A stretch of 64,000 nt of DNA, taken from NCBI RefSeq assembly GCF_900105195.1, contig NZ_FNRX01000002.1, positions 3,286,001 to 3,350,000 of the forward strand, given 5' to 3'. The DNA comes from Rhodococcus pyridinivorans. GTDB taxonomy: Bacteria > Actinomycetota > Actinomycetes > Mycobacteriales > Mycobacteriaceae. Below the pieces are notes generated by a model. The model ran no database searches, had not been told where the DNA came from, and saw only the letters and a program-made list of their open reading frames with translations. Below, one piece after another: positions 1 through 7,836 of the stretch (its first letter is position 1; each line of letters starts with the position of its first letter). Made by a program: the position numbers and the translations under genes.

Positions 1-199
1 CCTGCGCGACACCACCGCCCTCGCCGGGAAACCGGTCCGGAAACTGGAACTGCCGCGCGATACGGCACTCGTGGCGATCCTGCGCGGCGGGCGGGTGATC
101 GTCCCTCAGCCGGACGATCCGCTCGAGGGCGGGGACGAACTGCTGTTCGTCACGGCGGAGGACGTCGAGGACGATCTCCGGCAGGCGGTGAACCGCTAG
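1..199 (+). CDS. trkA: TrkA-family potassium uptake protein, C-terminal end (partial)
   Basis: Only the last 65 residues are in the window; the frame is open from base 2 to a TAG at 197-199. The residues form an RCK_C (TrkA_C) domain: an acidic glycine-rich turn (PLEGGDELLFV) follows a beta-rich segment containing GGRVIVPQ. In TrkA/Ktr systems this peripheral domain binds a small ligand and gates a potassium channel or transporter at the membrane. The next gene is a convergent DUF3159 protein, which matches the M. tuberculosis order ceoB, ceoC, Rv2693c, so this is probably the second (ceoC-like) subunit. The stop codon sits in the first unit of a 22-bp tandem repeat. Confidence 0.8.
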   Translation, partial: LRDTTALAGKPVRKLELPRDTALVAILRGGRVIVPQPDDPLEGGDELLFVTAEDVEDDLRQAVNR

Positions 200-283
200 T
201 CGCGGAGTCTGTGCCGACTAGTTGCAGAGCCGGTGCCGACCAGTCGCGGAGCCGGTGCCGGCTAGTCGCGGAGCCGGTGCCGA
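196..283. repeat. 22-bp tandem repeat, 4 copies, holding both convergent stop codons
   Basis: Four consecutive 22-bp units start at 196, 218, 240 and 262. Each follows the pattern CTAGTCGCGGAG then CCGGTGCCGA with one to four substitutions; unit 3 has CCAG in place of CTAG. CTAG is palindromic and offers a TAG stop on both strands. The TrkA stop uses the first unit and the opposing DUF3159 stop uses the fourth. No other feature lies in the gap between the two genes. Confidence 0.9.
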
Positions 284-1002
284 CCGGGGAGCCGAGGCTG
301 CCCGTCGTGCGTGCCGTGCTCGTCGCGGGGCTTGTTCGACAGCCCGTCGTCCGTCGCCGGATCGTCGGCCGGCGCGTCACCGACCGTCTCCGAGGGCGCG
401 GGTTCGACGATGCGGTCGGCACGCCTGACCGCCCAGAGGGTCACGAGCAGGGCAAGAGCAGTGAGCGGCCAGCCCATGCCGATCCGGGCCACCGCGAGCC
501 AGCCGGTGCGGTCCTCGTCGTAGAGGTGGTTCTGCACGAGATAGCGACCGAGGAAGACCAGGGTCCACGCGAGGGTCGCGACGTCGTAGGCGCGCACCGC
601 GGTGGTATGCGAACGCCACCGCGATCCCTGGCCGTTGAGCATCCCCCAGATCACGCCCACGAGCGGTCTGCGGACGAGCACGGACAACAGGAATGCGCCC
701 CCGTAGACCAGGCTCGCGTAGATCCCGAAGAGGAAGTATCCCTTCGCGTCGCCGGTGCGATGAGCGATGAAGGCACACAGGGCGACTCCGAAGAAGCCCG
801 AGATCGCGGGCTGGATCGGGGTGCGCTGGATCAGGCGCCACACGAGCACCGCGAGGGCGACGCCCAGCGCGGACCAGATGGCGACGGTGAGGCCCCACAG
901 GCTGTTGACGGGGACGAACACCAGCACCGGCAGCGTCGAATAGACCAACCCGCTGATCCCACCGAGTTGTTCGAGCATCGTCTGCTGGTTGGTGTCGCTC
1001 AC
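262..1002 (-). CDS. DUF3159 integral membrane protein
   Basis: A 246-residue membrane protein of the DUF3159 family (Rv2693c-like); its function is unknown. About five or six hydrophobic helices are visible, starting with the segment around LVYSTLPVLVFVPVNSLWG and including GFFGVALCAFIAHRTGDAKG, followed by an acidic, proline-rich cytoplasmic tail. The GTG at 1002 (protein starts VSDTNQQT) is chosen because the upstream extension reads low-complexity sequence overlapping the leader; AGGA abuts this GTG, so the ribosome site is not ideal. The C-terminal residues are encoded by the tandem repeat that also carries the neighbouring stop codon. The gene lies downstream of the OB-fold gene on the same strand with a 76-bp gap and may be co-transcribed with it. 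Confidence 0.8.
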   Translation of the reverse strand: MSDTNQQTMLEQLGGISGLVYSTLPVLVFVPVNSLWGLTVAIWSALGVALAVLVWRLIQRTPIQPAISGFFGVALCAFIAHRTGDAKGYFLFGIYASLVYGGAFLLSVLVRRPLVGVIWGMLNGQGSRWRSHTTAVRAYDVATLAWTLVFLGRYLVQNHLYDEDRTGWLAVARIGMGWPLTALALLVTLWAVRRADRIVEPAPSETVGDAPADDPATDDGLSNKPRDEHGTHDGQPRLPGRHRLRD

Positions 1003-1078
1003 TCCTACGAGCCTGCCACATCCGGCACAGGGGTACGACCCTGCGTGCACCAGGGGCACCACTCCGCGCGCACAGAGG

Positions 1079-1453
1079 TCAGGCGGGCTCGCGCAGCTCG
1101 TAGTAGGGGTTGTAGATCACCTTGCGTCCGTCGCGTTCGCCGACACGACCGCGGACCATCAACGTACGCCCGGGCTCGATCCCCGGAATGCGCCGACGAC
1201 CGATCCACACGAGCTGGATCGAGTCGGTCCCGTCGAAGAACTCCGCCTCGACGACGGCGGCAGCGGCACGCGAACACGACTCGACACTGCGAAGACGTCC
1301 GTACATGGTCACTTCCTGACCGCGGGCGCATTCGACGACGGGTAGGGCGCCCGTGGAGTGCGAGGATTCGGCCATCTGCTCGGCATCGAGTTCTTCGATG
1401 TCCTCGGTGAGCCGCCGTGTGAGCCGACGCAGGTAGCCGGCCGGGGAAGCCAT
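1079..1453 (-). CDS. OB-fold nucleic-acid-binding domain protein
   Basis: A 124-residue protein resembling Rv2694c. Residues about 45-120 form an OB-fold of the tRNA-anticodon/RecG wedge type: EVTMYGRLRSV, EAEFFDGTDSIQLVWIG, PGRTLMVRGRVGERDGRKVIYNPYYEL. This fold usually binds single-stranded DNA or RNA, but no enzyme domain is attached, so the partner is unknown. The ATG at 1453 has an AGGAG seven bases upstream. The longer open frame upstream is arginine-rich and unlike protein. It is transcribed divergently from the hydrolase at 1637. Confidence 0.8.
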   Translation of the reverse strand: MASPAGYLRRLTRRLTEDIEELDAEQMAESSHSTGALPVVECARGQEVTMYGRLRSVESCSRAAAAVVEAEFFDGTDSIQLVWIGRRRIPGIEPGRTLMVRGRVGERDGRKVIYNPYYELREPA

Positions 1454-1636
1454 AACACGCTCCTGTACGGAAGGGGCACGGATCTCGCGCCACCGAACTC
1501 TTCTTCGCCCGCCACTGTAGACCCATTCTCGCCGGATACAAGTTGCACGGTGCACACGCGCGTGCAGCCGTCGGTCGTCCTGCTGTGCGGGCAGGTGAGC
1601 GCGGTCTCCGGGGTTCGATGGTGCAGGATCGTCCGC

Positions 1637-2368
1637 ATGTCCCACAGCGAATCCCCGGTCCCCCCGACCGCCGGCACCGCGGTCGTGCTTCCCGGCACGG
1701 GTTCGGACGCATGCTTCGCCGAGAAGGCGTTCGGCGCCGAACTCCGACGGCGGAGCATCATCCCGATCGCCGTCGATCCGGATCCGCGCGGTGTGGTGGC
1801 GAGCTATCTCACCGCGCTCGACGAGGCGGCCGAGAACGGGCCGATCCTCGTCGGAGGGGTGTCGATCGGTGCAGCCGTCGCGTTGAGGTGGGCATACGAC
1901 AATCCGGACCGGGTCGTCGGCGTCCTCGCTGCCCTACCTGCATGGACCGGCGATCCGCGGGAGGCGCCGGCCGCCGCGAGCGCGCGGTGGACGGCCTCCG
2001 AACTGCGCGCCCACGGACTCGATACGGTCACCGCTGCGATGACGGCGTCGAGTCCGCCCTGGCTCGCCCTGGAATTGACGCGTTCGTGGAGCGCCCAGTG
2101 GCCCGATCTCCCGTCCGCGCTGGACGAGGCCGCACACTACCGGGCACTCGACGTCGACGAACTGCGTGCCGTGACCGTGCCGGTCGGTATCGCCGCCGCG
2201 GTGGACGACGCGGTTCATCCGCTCGCAGTGGGGCGGCAATGGTCGCGGGAGATCCCTCACGCGGAACTCGCGACGGTGACACTCGAACAGGTCGGGGACG
2301 ACCCCTCCGTGCTCGGGAGGTTGTGCCTCGCCGCGCTCGACAGGATCGTCCCCGTCCCGAACCGATGA
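1637..2368 (+). CDS. Alpha/beta hydrolase
   Basis: A 243-residue alpha/beta-hydrolase-like protein (position of Rv2695). The nucleophile elbow is visible as GGVSIGAAVALRWA (Gly-x-Ser-x-Gly), and an oxyanion-loop-like LPGTGSDA lies near the N-terminus. A candidate acid is in VDDAVHPL near the C-terminus; the third catalytic residue is not clear. The substrate cannot be predicted. The ATG at 1637 fits the family start; reading further upstream gives the divergent promoter region. It converges with DUF3710, which ends 12 bp away. Confidence 0.7.
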   Translation: MSHSESPVPPTAGTAVVLPGTGSDACFAEKAFGAELRRRSIIPIAVDPDPRGVVASYLTALDEAAENGPILVGGVSIGAAVALRWAYDNPDRVVGVLAALPAWTGDPREAPAAASARWTASELRAHGLDTVTAAMTASSPPWLALELTRSWSAQWPDLPSALDEAAHYRALDVDELRAVTVPVGIAAAVDDAVHPLAVGRQWSREIPHAELATVTLEQVGDDPSVLGRLCLAALDRIVPVPNR

Positions 2369-2380
2369 TCGGTACCGGCC

Positions 2381-3253
2381 TCAGAAGCCGAGTTGCTGCA
2401 TCGCCGAACCGGATTCGCCGCGGCGCGGCGGCGTCTGCCGGGCGGGCGGGACCTGCTGCGTCTGCTGGGCGGGCTGTTCCGGCGGGGCCGTCCGCGGAGC
2501 GGGCTGCGCCGGAGCTGCGCCCTGTTGCTGCCGCGCCGCGCCCTGCTGTTGCTGCTGCGCGGCGGCCTGCTGTTGCTGCTCCTGCGCCGCGACGAGCTGG
2601 CGGGTGAGTGCCTCGGGCAACACGATCGGCAGCGGTGTACGGACCGGATGGGGTTCGGATCCGCGACGGACGACGGTGCCGGAGATCACCGACCGTGCGA
2701 TCCCGACGAGTTCGGAGTCGGCTCCGGCGTTCCCCGAGGGCGCCGCGACGACGCAGCGGATCATCCAGCGGAAGCCGTCGACACCGATGAACCGGAGATC
2801 CGCGTTCGCGGTCCTGCCGTGCAGTTCGCGACCCCACGGCCCCGATTCGATGCTGACCTCGGCCTTGTCGTTGCGCAGCGTCTCCGCGAGCTCGGCGGCG
2901 ACCTCACGCCACTGTCCCGGCGACTTCGGTGCGGCGTACGCGGAGACCGTGATGCGCCCGAACTGGGTCACGAGATGGACGTTCTGCGGCGTCCCGTTCG
3001 GAGCCATCTCGACCTGGATCTGACCACCGGCCGGCAGCGGTACGAGCACGGATCCGAGGTCGAGACGGGAGGCGGTCACCGTCTCCTCGTCGACCTCGTC
3101 GATGTCGTACGGGCCGGAATCGGCCGCACTTCCGGTGGCGTACTCGTCGTACTCCTCGTCGGCGGGCTCGTCGTACGCGCCGAGGTCGCCGGCGGAAGCG
3201 GCGTCGGTCGCCTCGATGTTCGACCCGCGGTCCTTGCGGCGTCGTCCGAACAT
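2381..3253 (-). CDS. DUF3710 domain protein with glutamine-rich tail
   Basis: A 290-residue protein of the actinobacterial DUF3710 family (Rv2696c-like), function unknown. The N-terminus is basic (MFGRRRKDRG) followed by an acidic linker; residues about 60-215 are the conserved domain (SVLVPLPAGGQIQVEM, FGRITVSAYAAPKSPGQWREVA, GVDGFRWMIRCVVAAP). From about 222 the chain becomes a low-complexity tail of polyglutamine runs and Pro/Ala, ending AMQQLGF. The ATG at 3253 lies one base beyond the dut stop codon on the same strand, so the two genes are translationally coupled. Confidence 0.85.
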   Translation of the reverse strand: MFGRRRKDRGSNIEATDAASAGDLGAYDEPADEEYDEYATGSAADSGPYDIDEVDEETVTASRLDLGSVLVPLPAGGQIQVEMAPNGTPQNVHLVTQFGRITVSAYAAPKSPGQWREVAAELAETLRNDKAEVSIESGPWGRELHGRTANADLRFIGVDGFRWMIRCVVAAPSGNAGADSELVGIARSVISGTVVRRGSEPHPVRTPLPIVLPEALTRQLVAAQEQQQQAAAQQQQQGAARQQQGAAPAQPAPRTAPPEQPAQQTQQVPPARQTPPRRGESGSAMQQLGF

Positions 3254-3254
3254 G

Positions 3255-3725
3255 TCAGGAACCCTCCTTCACGAGGCCGGCGTGCCCGCCGCTCGATCCG
3301 TATCCGCCGCTGCCCCGCGCCGTGTCGTCGAGCTCGTCCACTTCGACGAATTCGACGAGTTCGACACGCTGGACGAGCAGCTGCGCGATGCGGTCGCCTC
3401 GGCGGAGTTCGACGGCGCGCTCGGTGTCGTGGTTGATCAGACACACCTTGATCTCTCCACGGTAGCCCGCGTCGACCGTCCCGGGAGTGTTCACGACGGA
3501 CAGACCGAACTTGGCGGCGAGGCCCGAACGCGGGTGGATCAGGCCGACCGTGCCCACGGGCAGCGCGACGGCGATGCCGGTGCCGACGAGCGCCCGCTCC
3601 CCCGGGCCGAGGGTCACGTCGACCGACGTGCACAGGTCCACACCGGCGTCACCGGGGTGGGCACGAGTGGGCACGGGGAGCTCCGGATCGAGCCGGCGCA
3701 GCGGTATCGGGGGAAGATCGGTCAC
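3255..3725 (-). CDS. dut: Deoxyuridine 5'-triphosphate nucleotidohydrolase (dUTPase)
   Basis: A 156-residue trimeric-type dUTPase that hydrolyses dUTP to dUMP and pyrophosphate, keeping uracil out of DNA and supplying dUMP for dTMP synthesis. The family motifs are present: [10 protein letters not shown] (motif 1), HPRSGLA (2), [16 protein letters not shown] (3), [11 protein letters not shown] (4), and the C-terminal [11 protein letters not shown] (5), where Tyr replaces the more usual Phe that stacks on the base. The start is GTG at 3725. It is the first gene of a two-gene unit with DUF3710 and is transcribed divergently from DUF3093, 57 bp away. Confidence 0.95.
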   Translation of the reverse strand: MTDLPPIPLRRLDPELPVPTRAHPGDAGVDLCTSVDVTLGPGERALVGTGIAVALPVGTVGLIHPRSGLAAKFGLSVVNTPGTVDAGYRGEIKVCLINHDTERAVELRRGDRIAQLLVQRVELVEFVEVDELDDTARGSGGYGSSGGHAGLVKEGS

Positions 3726-3770
3726 GTCGTCCGAGACTACTCGCGTGCCGGGTCGCTCCGCCGAGGCGAC

Positions 3771-3776
3771 TATCCT
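3771..3776 (+). promoter_or_regulatory. -10 element for a leaderless DUF3093 mRNA
   Basis: TATCCT ends six bases before the GTG at 3783. This is the spacing expected when transcription starts on the first base of the start codon, and no ribosome-binding site precedes the gene. No clear -35 is visible. The assignment is inferred from position and motif. Confidence 0.55.
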
Positions 3777-3782
3777 TACGGT

Positions 3783-4304
3783 GTGTCCCGTTCCTCGCGC
3801 ACCTCACCGACTACACCTCCGACGGCCGACGCTCCGACCTTCTCGGAGCGGATGTGGGTGCCGTGGTGGTGGTGGCCGATCGGGCTCGGTGTGGCCGCCC
3901 TGCTCGCGGCCGAGCTGCACATGGGTGCCCCGGGGATGTACGCGTGGCTTCCCTACGTCCTTCTGCTCCCGGTCCCGATCTGGGTCCTGACCTGGCTCTC
4001 ACGCAGCCGGGTCGAGGTGGTCGACGGCGAACTGGTCGTCGGTCGCGCACATCTGCCCGTCGACGTGATCTCGCGGGGTGTGGTGGTTCCGGCGTCGGCC
4101 AAGAGCGCCGCGATGGGCCGCCAGCTCGATCCGGCGGCGTTCGTCCAGCACCGTCCCTGGGTGCGGACCATGGCGCTCGTCGTGCTCGACGACCCGGAGG
4201 ATCCGACACCCTACTGGCTGGTGAGCACGCGGCGGCCTGCCGAACTGCTCGCGGCGCTGGGTTGCGACGAGTCGGGCCGCAAGGACGATCCGACCCGCAA
4301 GTAG
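3783..4304 (+). CDS. DUF3093 membrane protein
   Basis: A 173-residue protein (Rv2698-like), function unknown. Two transmembrane helices lie near residues 25-45 ([20 protein letters not shown]) and 52-70, followed by a soluble domain of about 100 residues with [21 protein letters not shown], resembling a bacterial PH-like fold. The GTG at 3783 is preferred because a -10 hexamer lies six bases upstream and there is no Shine-Dalgarno sequence. It faces dut. Confidence 0.8.
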   Translation: MSRSSRTSPTTPPTADAPTFSERMWVPWWWWPIGLGVAALLAAELHMGAPGMYAWLPYVLLLPVPIWVLTWLSRSRVEVVDGELVVGRAHLPVDVISRGVVVPASAKSAAMGRQLDPAAFVQHRPWVRTMALVVLDDPEDPTPYWLVSTRRPAELLAALGCDESGRKDDPTRK

Positions 4305-4462
4305 GACTGTTCGAACGGGCACCGGGTCCCCGGATACGACAGGGCCCGGATACGACACGGCCCCGGATGCCGGGAACAGCAGAGGCTGCCGCGGCGCCGG
4401 GGCACGCAGGAGGGAGACGCGGGTGACCACGGCGCATCGTCGTCACCCGGCCTCGTTTCGCA

Positions 4463-4498
4463 CCTATGTCCTCACGCTGCCCTATGTCCTCACGCTGC
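4463..4498. repeat. 18-bp perfect tandem duplication over the DUF4193 stop codon
   Basis: CCTATGTCCTCACGCTGC occurs twice with no mismatch (4463-4480 and 4481-4498). The second copy contains the DUF4193 stop codon (4490-4492, minus strand). The rest of the 4305-4489 gap holds a second, degenerate set of repeats around CCCGGATACGAC (about 4328-4373), 23 bases after the DUF3093 stop, and no gene that I can support. Confidence 0.85.
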
Positions 4499-4792
4499 GC
4501 AGTCCCGGCAGATCATGACACCGTTCTCCTCGCTCGCGAGTCTGCTCCGGTGATGCACCAGGAAACAGCTCGAGCAGGTGAATTCGTCGGCCTGCTTCGG
4601 GACGACACGCACCGACAGCTCTTCGCCGGACAGATCCGCCCCGGGCAGCTCGAAGGACTCGGCGGTGTCCGATTCGTCGACGTCCACCACAGCGGACTGG
4701 GCCTCGTTGCGCCGGGCCTTCAGTTCCTCGAGTGAATCCTCCGACACATCGTCGCTGTCGGTCCGCCGGGGTGCGTCGTAGTCAGTCGCCAT
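4490..4792 (-). CDS. DUF4193 zinc-ribbon-like protein
   Basis: A 100-residue acidic protein of the DUF4193 family (Rv2699c-like), highly conserved in actinobacteria but of unknown function. Residues 1-70 are charged and rich in Asp/Glu. The C-terminal 30 residues carry two CxxC pairs (FTCSSC and CRDC) typical of a zinc ribbon. The ATG at 4792 follows AAGAGGAA. An ECF-type promoter lies about 65 bases upstream, suggesting induction by redox or envelope stress. Confidence 0.9.
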   Translation of the reverse strand: MATDYDAPRRTDSDDVSEDSLEELKARRNEAQSAVVDVDESDTAESFELPGADLSGEELSVRVVPKQADEFTCSSCFLVHHRSRLASEENGVMICRDCAA

Positions 4793-4858
4793 TTCCTCTT
4801 ACCTTCTAGTACTCGTACCGGTAGCCGGCCGGGACACGGACGGTGCTCCCGGCCAGGG

Positions 4859-4886
4859 CAACGCACGGCCGTCCGTTGGAGTTCCC
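4859..4886 (-). promoter_or_regulatory. ECF-sigma (SigE/SigH-type) promoter for DUF4193
   Basis: On the minus strand GGGAAC (4886-4881) is followed after 17 bases by CGTTG (4863-4859). The arrangement and even the bases after the -35 (GGGAACTCCA) match the element upstream of sigB at 17493-17520. GGAAC then CGTT is the established recognition pattern of SigH/SigE/SigR-type factors. The start would fall near 4852, giving a leader of about 60 bases. Confidence 0.65.
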
Positions 4887-4889
4887 GAC

Positions 4890-4976
4890 GGGTGTGCCAT
4901 TGCTGTGGCATACCCGAATTGACTCTGTTTTCGCGCCGCACCGCCCATTCTTGGACGGTTCGGCCGCCGAACAATA
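4890..4976 (-). promoter_or_regulatory. Distal promoter candidate and hairpins upstream of DUF4193
   Basis: The 361-bp gap 4793-5153 has no gene. Besides the ECF promoter it holds a 10-bp hairpin with one G-U type mismatch (4890-4899 with 4906-4915), a second hairpin GTTCGG-CCG-CCGAAC (4958-4972), and a minus-strand TATTGT (4976-4971) that could be a housekeeping -10. If TATTGT is used, the first hairpin falls in the DUF4193 leader. On the plus strand TACAGT at 5108-5113 is a plausible -10 for the cei-like gene. Confidence 0.35.
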
Positions 4977-5153
4977 GCCGACCTCACGCACGAATATGCA
5001 ATCGATGCGTGGAAACGCCGGGAATTGTCTGGCAATCGTCATCAACAACACAACGACTCGTGACATTTCCTCGGGTCGGCGGTTCCACCGACCACGTCCG
5101 CGACCTCTACAGTGAGTGCGACGAACACGGCATGACACGAGAGGCAGGGCCGC

Positions 5154-5837
5154 GTGGTTTCCCTGATCACCGAAGGAAGCGCAACCGATGACCGCGGCCG
5201 CCCGTTCCGTCGGCGCCGGGTGGTCCCGGCCGCCGTGGCGGGTGCCGTCCTCGCCGCAGGCACGATCGTCGTGTGGTCCTCCGTGTTCACCTCGTCCGAG
5301 CCCGTCACGACCACCGTGGCGTGCAACGCTCCCCCGACCGAGGCCACCGACCCCGAAGGCCCGCAACCGGCTCCGCTCGGCGAGGTCGTGGACCGGTCGA
5401 CGCTGCTCGAGGTCGAACCCGCTCCCCTGACGGCCACCCGGGTGCGCGTCTACAACGCCAACGGCGAACGCGGCCAGGCCACGCACGTGGCCGCTCAGCT
5501 GAGCGATTACGGTTTCTCGAGCCCGCCCGACGTGCAGGCCGGCAACGATCCGGTCTACGTCGACCAGAACATGCAGTGCCAGGGGCAGATCCGCTTCGGC
5601 GAGGCCGGGCGCGCTGCTGCGTCCTCGGTGTGGTTGCTCGCCCCGTGCGCCGAGTTGGTGCAGGACACACGCGAGGACGACACCGTCGACCTCGCGCTGG
5701 GAACCTACTTCCGGGACATCTCCCCCGGGGCGGATGCCGAAGAGGTCCTGCGGGCACTACGCGAGGTCCCGGCGGGCGAGGAGACGGCTCCGCTCGACCT
5801 CGATCTACTCACGGCCGCACGCAATGCCCGGTGCTGA
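5154..5837 (+). CDS. cei: Cei-like envelope integrity protein with LytR C-terminal domain
   Basis: A 227-residue protein corresponding to Rv2700 (Cei). A basic N-terminus (GRPFRRRRVV) precedes one transmembrane helix at about residues 24-45 (PAAVAGAVLAAGTIVVWSS). The exported part holds a LytR_C domain (ATRVRVYNANGERGQATHVAAQLSDYGF) and four cysteines in the exported region that could form disulfides. In mycobacteria the orthologue is required for cell-envelope integrity and virulence; the biochemical role is unknown. The start is GTG at 5154 after a purine-rich GAGAGGCAGGG. It converges with the inositol monophosphatase. Confidence 0.8.
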   Translation: MVSLITEGSATDDRGRPFRRRRVVPAAVAGAVLAAGTIVVWSSVFTSSEPVTTTVACNAPPTEATDPEGPQPAPLGEVVDRSTLLEVEPAPLTATRVRVYNANGERGQATHVAAQLSDYGFSSPPDVQAGNDPVYVDQNMQCQGQIRFGEAGRAAASSVWLLAPCAELVQDTREDDTVDLALGTYFRDISPGADAEEVLRALREVPAGEETAPLDLDLLTAARNARC

Positions 5838-5867
5838 ATCTCTTTTCACAGACCGTGCATCCTGTTT

Positions 5868-5919
5868 TTCGTCACTGTTGAGGTAAAAGGTGACGAACCA
5901 CAATTCATGATGTGACGAA
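5868..5919. repeat. Three copies of an 8-bp motif between convergent genes
   Basis: TTCGTCAC (5868-5875) and GTGACGAA (5890-5897) form a perfect inverted repeat with a 14-base AT-rich loop. A third GTGACGAA follows at 5912-5919, four bases before the suhB stop codon. The pair may be a bidirectional terminator or a dyad operator; there is no T tract. Confidence 0.5.
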
Positions 5920-5923
5920 ACGG

Positions 5924-6799
5924 TCAATTCGGAATTGCGTCGAGCGCTCCGATTTCGGCGAGCAGAGTTTCGAAATCGGCCGCGATCCCCGGCGCGGCCG
6001 CGACCGTGAGTTCCCCGTCGTCCCCGGTGCCGCTCGGGACACGCACCACCGCACCGGCTTCCGCAGCGACGAGCGCCCCCGCCGCCCAGTCCCAGGGACC
6101 GAGTCCGTGTTCGTAGTGGGCGTCGACCCTGCCGGCCGCGACCATGCACAGGTCCAGGGCGGCCGCTCCGACACGCCGGATGTCGCGCACCCTCGGTAGC
6201 AGCGCTGCCACCAGCTCACCCTGACGTGCGCGTCGTGCCGGCGAGTACGAGAAGCCGGTCGCCACGAGCGCCAGTCGCGGATCCGTCACGGGATTGCATC
6301 GCAACGGCACCCGCGTGCCGTCGACGTCCAGATGGGCACCGAGACCCTCTGCCGCCGAGAACGTCTCCCCCGAGGCGATGTCGACGACGGCACCGGCCAC
6401 CGAGCGTCCGTCGACCCGCGCGGCCACCGAGACCGCCGAGGCGGGGAGTCCGTAGACGAAGTTGACGGTGCCGTCGATGGGATCGACCACCCAGACGACT
6501 CCGCTCGCGGCAGTCGCCGTCCCGCCGTCGGCCCCGGTCTCCTCGCCGAGGAAGGCGTCGCCCGGCCGCAGTTCCGTGAGCCGACGCCGGATGAGTTCCT
6601 CACTCTCGGTGTCGGCGGCGGTGACGGGATCGGTCACCGTCGATTTCGTCCCCACACTGGCGGCCTCCCCCGAGCCCGGAGGACCGAACAGCTCGACCCG
6701 GCGTACACGGACGTAGGACGCGGCCTCACGGGCGACGGTCACCGCCACATCCCTCAGCGCGGACAACTCGGATTCGGGGATTGTTCTCTGTGCGTGCAC
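5924..6799 (-). CDS. suhB: Inositol-1-monophosphatase family protein
   Basis: A 291-residue member of the Mg2+-dependent, Li+-sensitive phosphatase family, at the position of M. tuberculosis suhB. Motifs are GEETGA (metal ligand Glu), [14 protein letters not shown] (metal/phosphate site) and [15 protein letters not shown] (second signature). The likely reaction is dephosphorylation of myo-inositol 1-phosphate, supplying inositol for phosphatidylinositol, PIMs and mycothiol. The GTG at 6799 ([11 protein letters not shown]) starts just before the conserved helix; a further in-frame GTG lies at 6856. It is divergent from ppgK. Confidence 0.85.
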   Translation of the reverse strand: MHAQRTIPESELSALRDVAVTVAREAASYVRVRRVELFGPPGSGEAASVGTKSTVTDPVTAADTESEELIRRRLTELRPGDAFLGEETGADGGTATAASGVVWVVDPIDGTVNFVYGLPASAVSVAARVDGRSVAGAVVDIASGETFSAAEGLGAHLDVDGTRVPLRCNPVTDPRLALVATGFSYSPARRARQGELVAALLPRVRDIRRVGAAALDLCMVAAGRVDAHYEHGLGPWDWAAGALVAAEAGAVVRVPSGTGDDGELTVAAAPGIAADFETLLAEIGALDAIPN

Positions 6800-6916
6800 G
6801 AACCGATCCGAACACAGTGCCGACGGTTTCGCCACCGACCCCGCACCCGGTGACACCGGGCACTATCGTTTCCACGAGCGGAGCAGCCGGCCCCACCCAG
6901 CGAGAGGAAGTACGCA

Positions 6917-7702
6917 ATGGCACAGGACGTCCCCACGGACCGAGCGACTCCCGTCAACCACGGATTCGGAGTCGACATCGGGGGAAGTGGCGTCAAGGGT
7001 GCCGTGGTGGATCTCGACACGGGCCGCTTGGTCGGCGACCGCATCAAGATCCTCACTCCGCAACCGTCCACTCCCGAGGCCGTGGCGAAGACGGTGGCGC
7101 AGATCGTCGAACAAGCCGGCTGGACGGGTCCCGTCGGCGTGACCCTGCCGAGCGTGGTCACCGGAGGTGTCGCCCGCACCGCCGCCAACATCGACAAGTC
7201 GTGGATCGGGACCGACGCCGGATCCCTCTTCTCGCGGGTGCTCGGCGGCCGGGACGTCTCGGTGCTCAACGACGCCGACGCCGCGGGAATCGCCGAAGAC
7301 CGCTTCGGTGCCGCCAAGGACACCGACGGCGTGGTGATCCTCCTGACCTTCGGCACCGGGATCGGTTCGGCCGTGCTGCACAACGGTGTACTGCTGCCCA
7401 ACACCGAGTTCGGGCACATGGAGGTCGACGGCAAGGAGGCCGAGCACCGCGCCGCCTCGTCGGTCAAGGAGCGCAACGACCTGTCGTACAAGCAGTGGTC
7501 CAAGGAGGTCTCGCGCGTCCTCGCCCGCTTCGAGGATCTGCTCTGGCCCGACCTGTTCATCGCGGGCGGCGGCATCAGCCGCAAGCACGAGAAGTGGATC
7601 CCGCTCCTGACCAACCGCACCCCGGTGGTCCCCGCCGAACTGCGCAACGCGGCGGGAATCGTAGGGGCTGCTTATGCTGCGAAAACAGGTGTCACTCCCT
7701 GA
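6917..7702 (+). CDS. ppgK: Polyphosphate glucokinase
   Basis: A 261-residue ROK-fold kinase that phosphorylates glucose using inorganic polyphosphate (and often ATP). The N-terminal phosphate-binding motif is [22 protein letters not shown] is the second phosphate loop; [19 protein letters not shown] is the extended sugar-binding segment characteristic of PPGK; catalytic Asp is in LNDADAAG. The ATG at 6917 follows GAGAGGAAG. With no glucose-specific PTS permease in the window, this may be the glucose-entry kinase. It directly precedes sigA, as in M. tuberculosis (Rv2702-Rv2703). Confidence 0.93.
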   Translation: MAQDVPTDRATPVNHGFGVDIGGSGVKGAVVDLDTGRLVGDRIKILTPQPSTPEAVAKTVAQIVEQAGWTGPVGVTLPSVVTGGVARTAANIDKSWIGTDAGSLFSRVLGGRDVSVLNDADAAGIAEDRFGAAKDTDGVVILLTFGTGIGSAVLHNGVLLPNTEFGHMEVDGKEAEHRAASSVKERNDLSYKQWSKEVSRVLARFEDLLWPDLFIAGGGISRKHEKWIPLLTNRTPVVPAELRNAAGIVGAAYAAKTGVTP

Positions 7703-7732
7703 GTCCGGCGCATCGGCCGCCCGAGGGATCGT

Positions 7733-7738
7733 TACAAT
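7733..7738 (+). promoter_or_regulatory. -10 element upstream of sigA
   Basis: TACAAT lies in the 134-bp gap between ppgK and sigA, about 100 bases before the sigA start. It is close to the TATAAT consensus, but the -35 region is poor. This would give sigA a transcript separate from ppgK. Confidence 0.45.
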
Positions 7739-7836
7739 GGTCCCCAGCAGGCCGGAACCGGCCCTCATCCCGACAGACCTCTCCGCCGGAATCACTCTGG
7801 CGCGACGCCGCACTACCTCGTCACGAAAGGGCGTAC

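Noticed and set aside
196..283. CRISPR-like short array
   Set aside because: Units are directly tandem with no unique spacers and no cas genes occur in the window.
6781..7836. N-terminal extension of SigA running back through ppgK
   Set aside because: The upstream part is out of frame with ppgK and Arg/Gly-rich; the GTG at 7837 with AAAGG gives the normal start.
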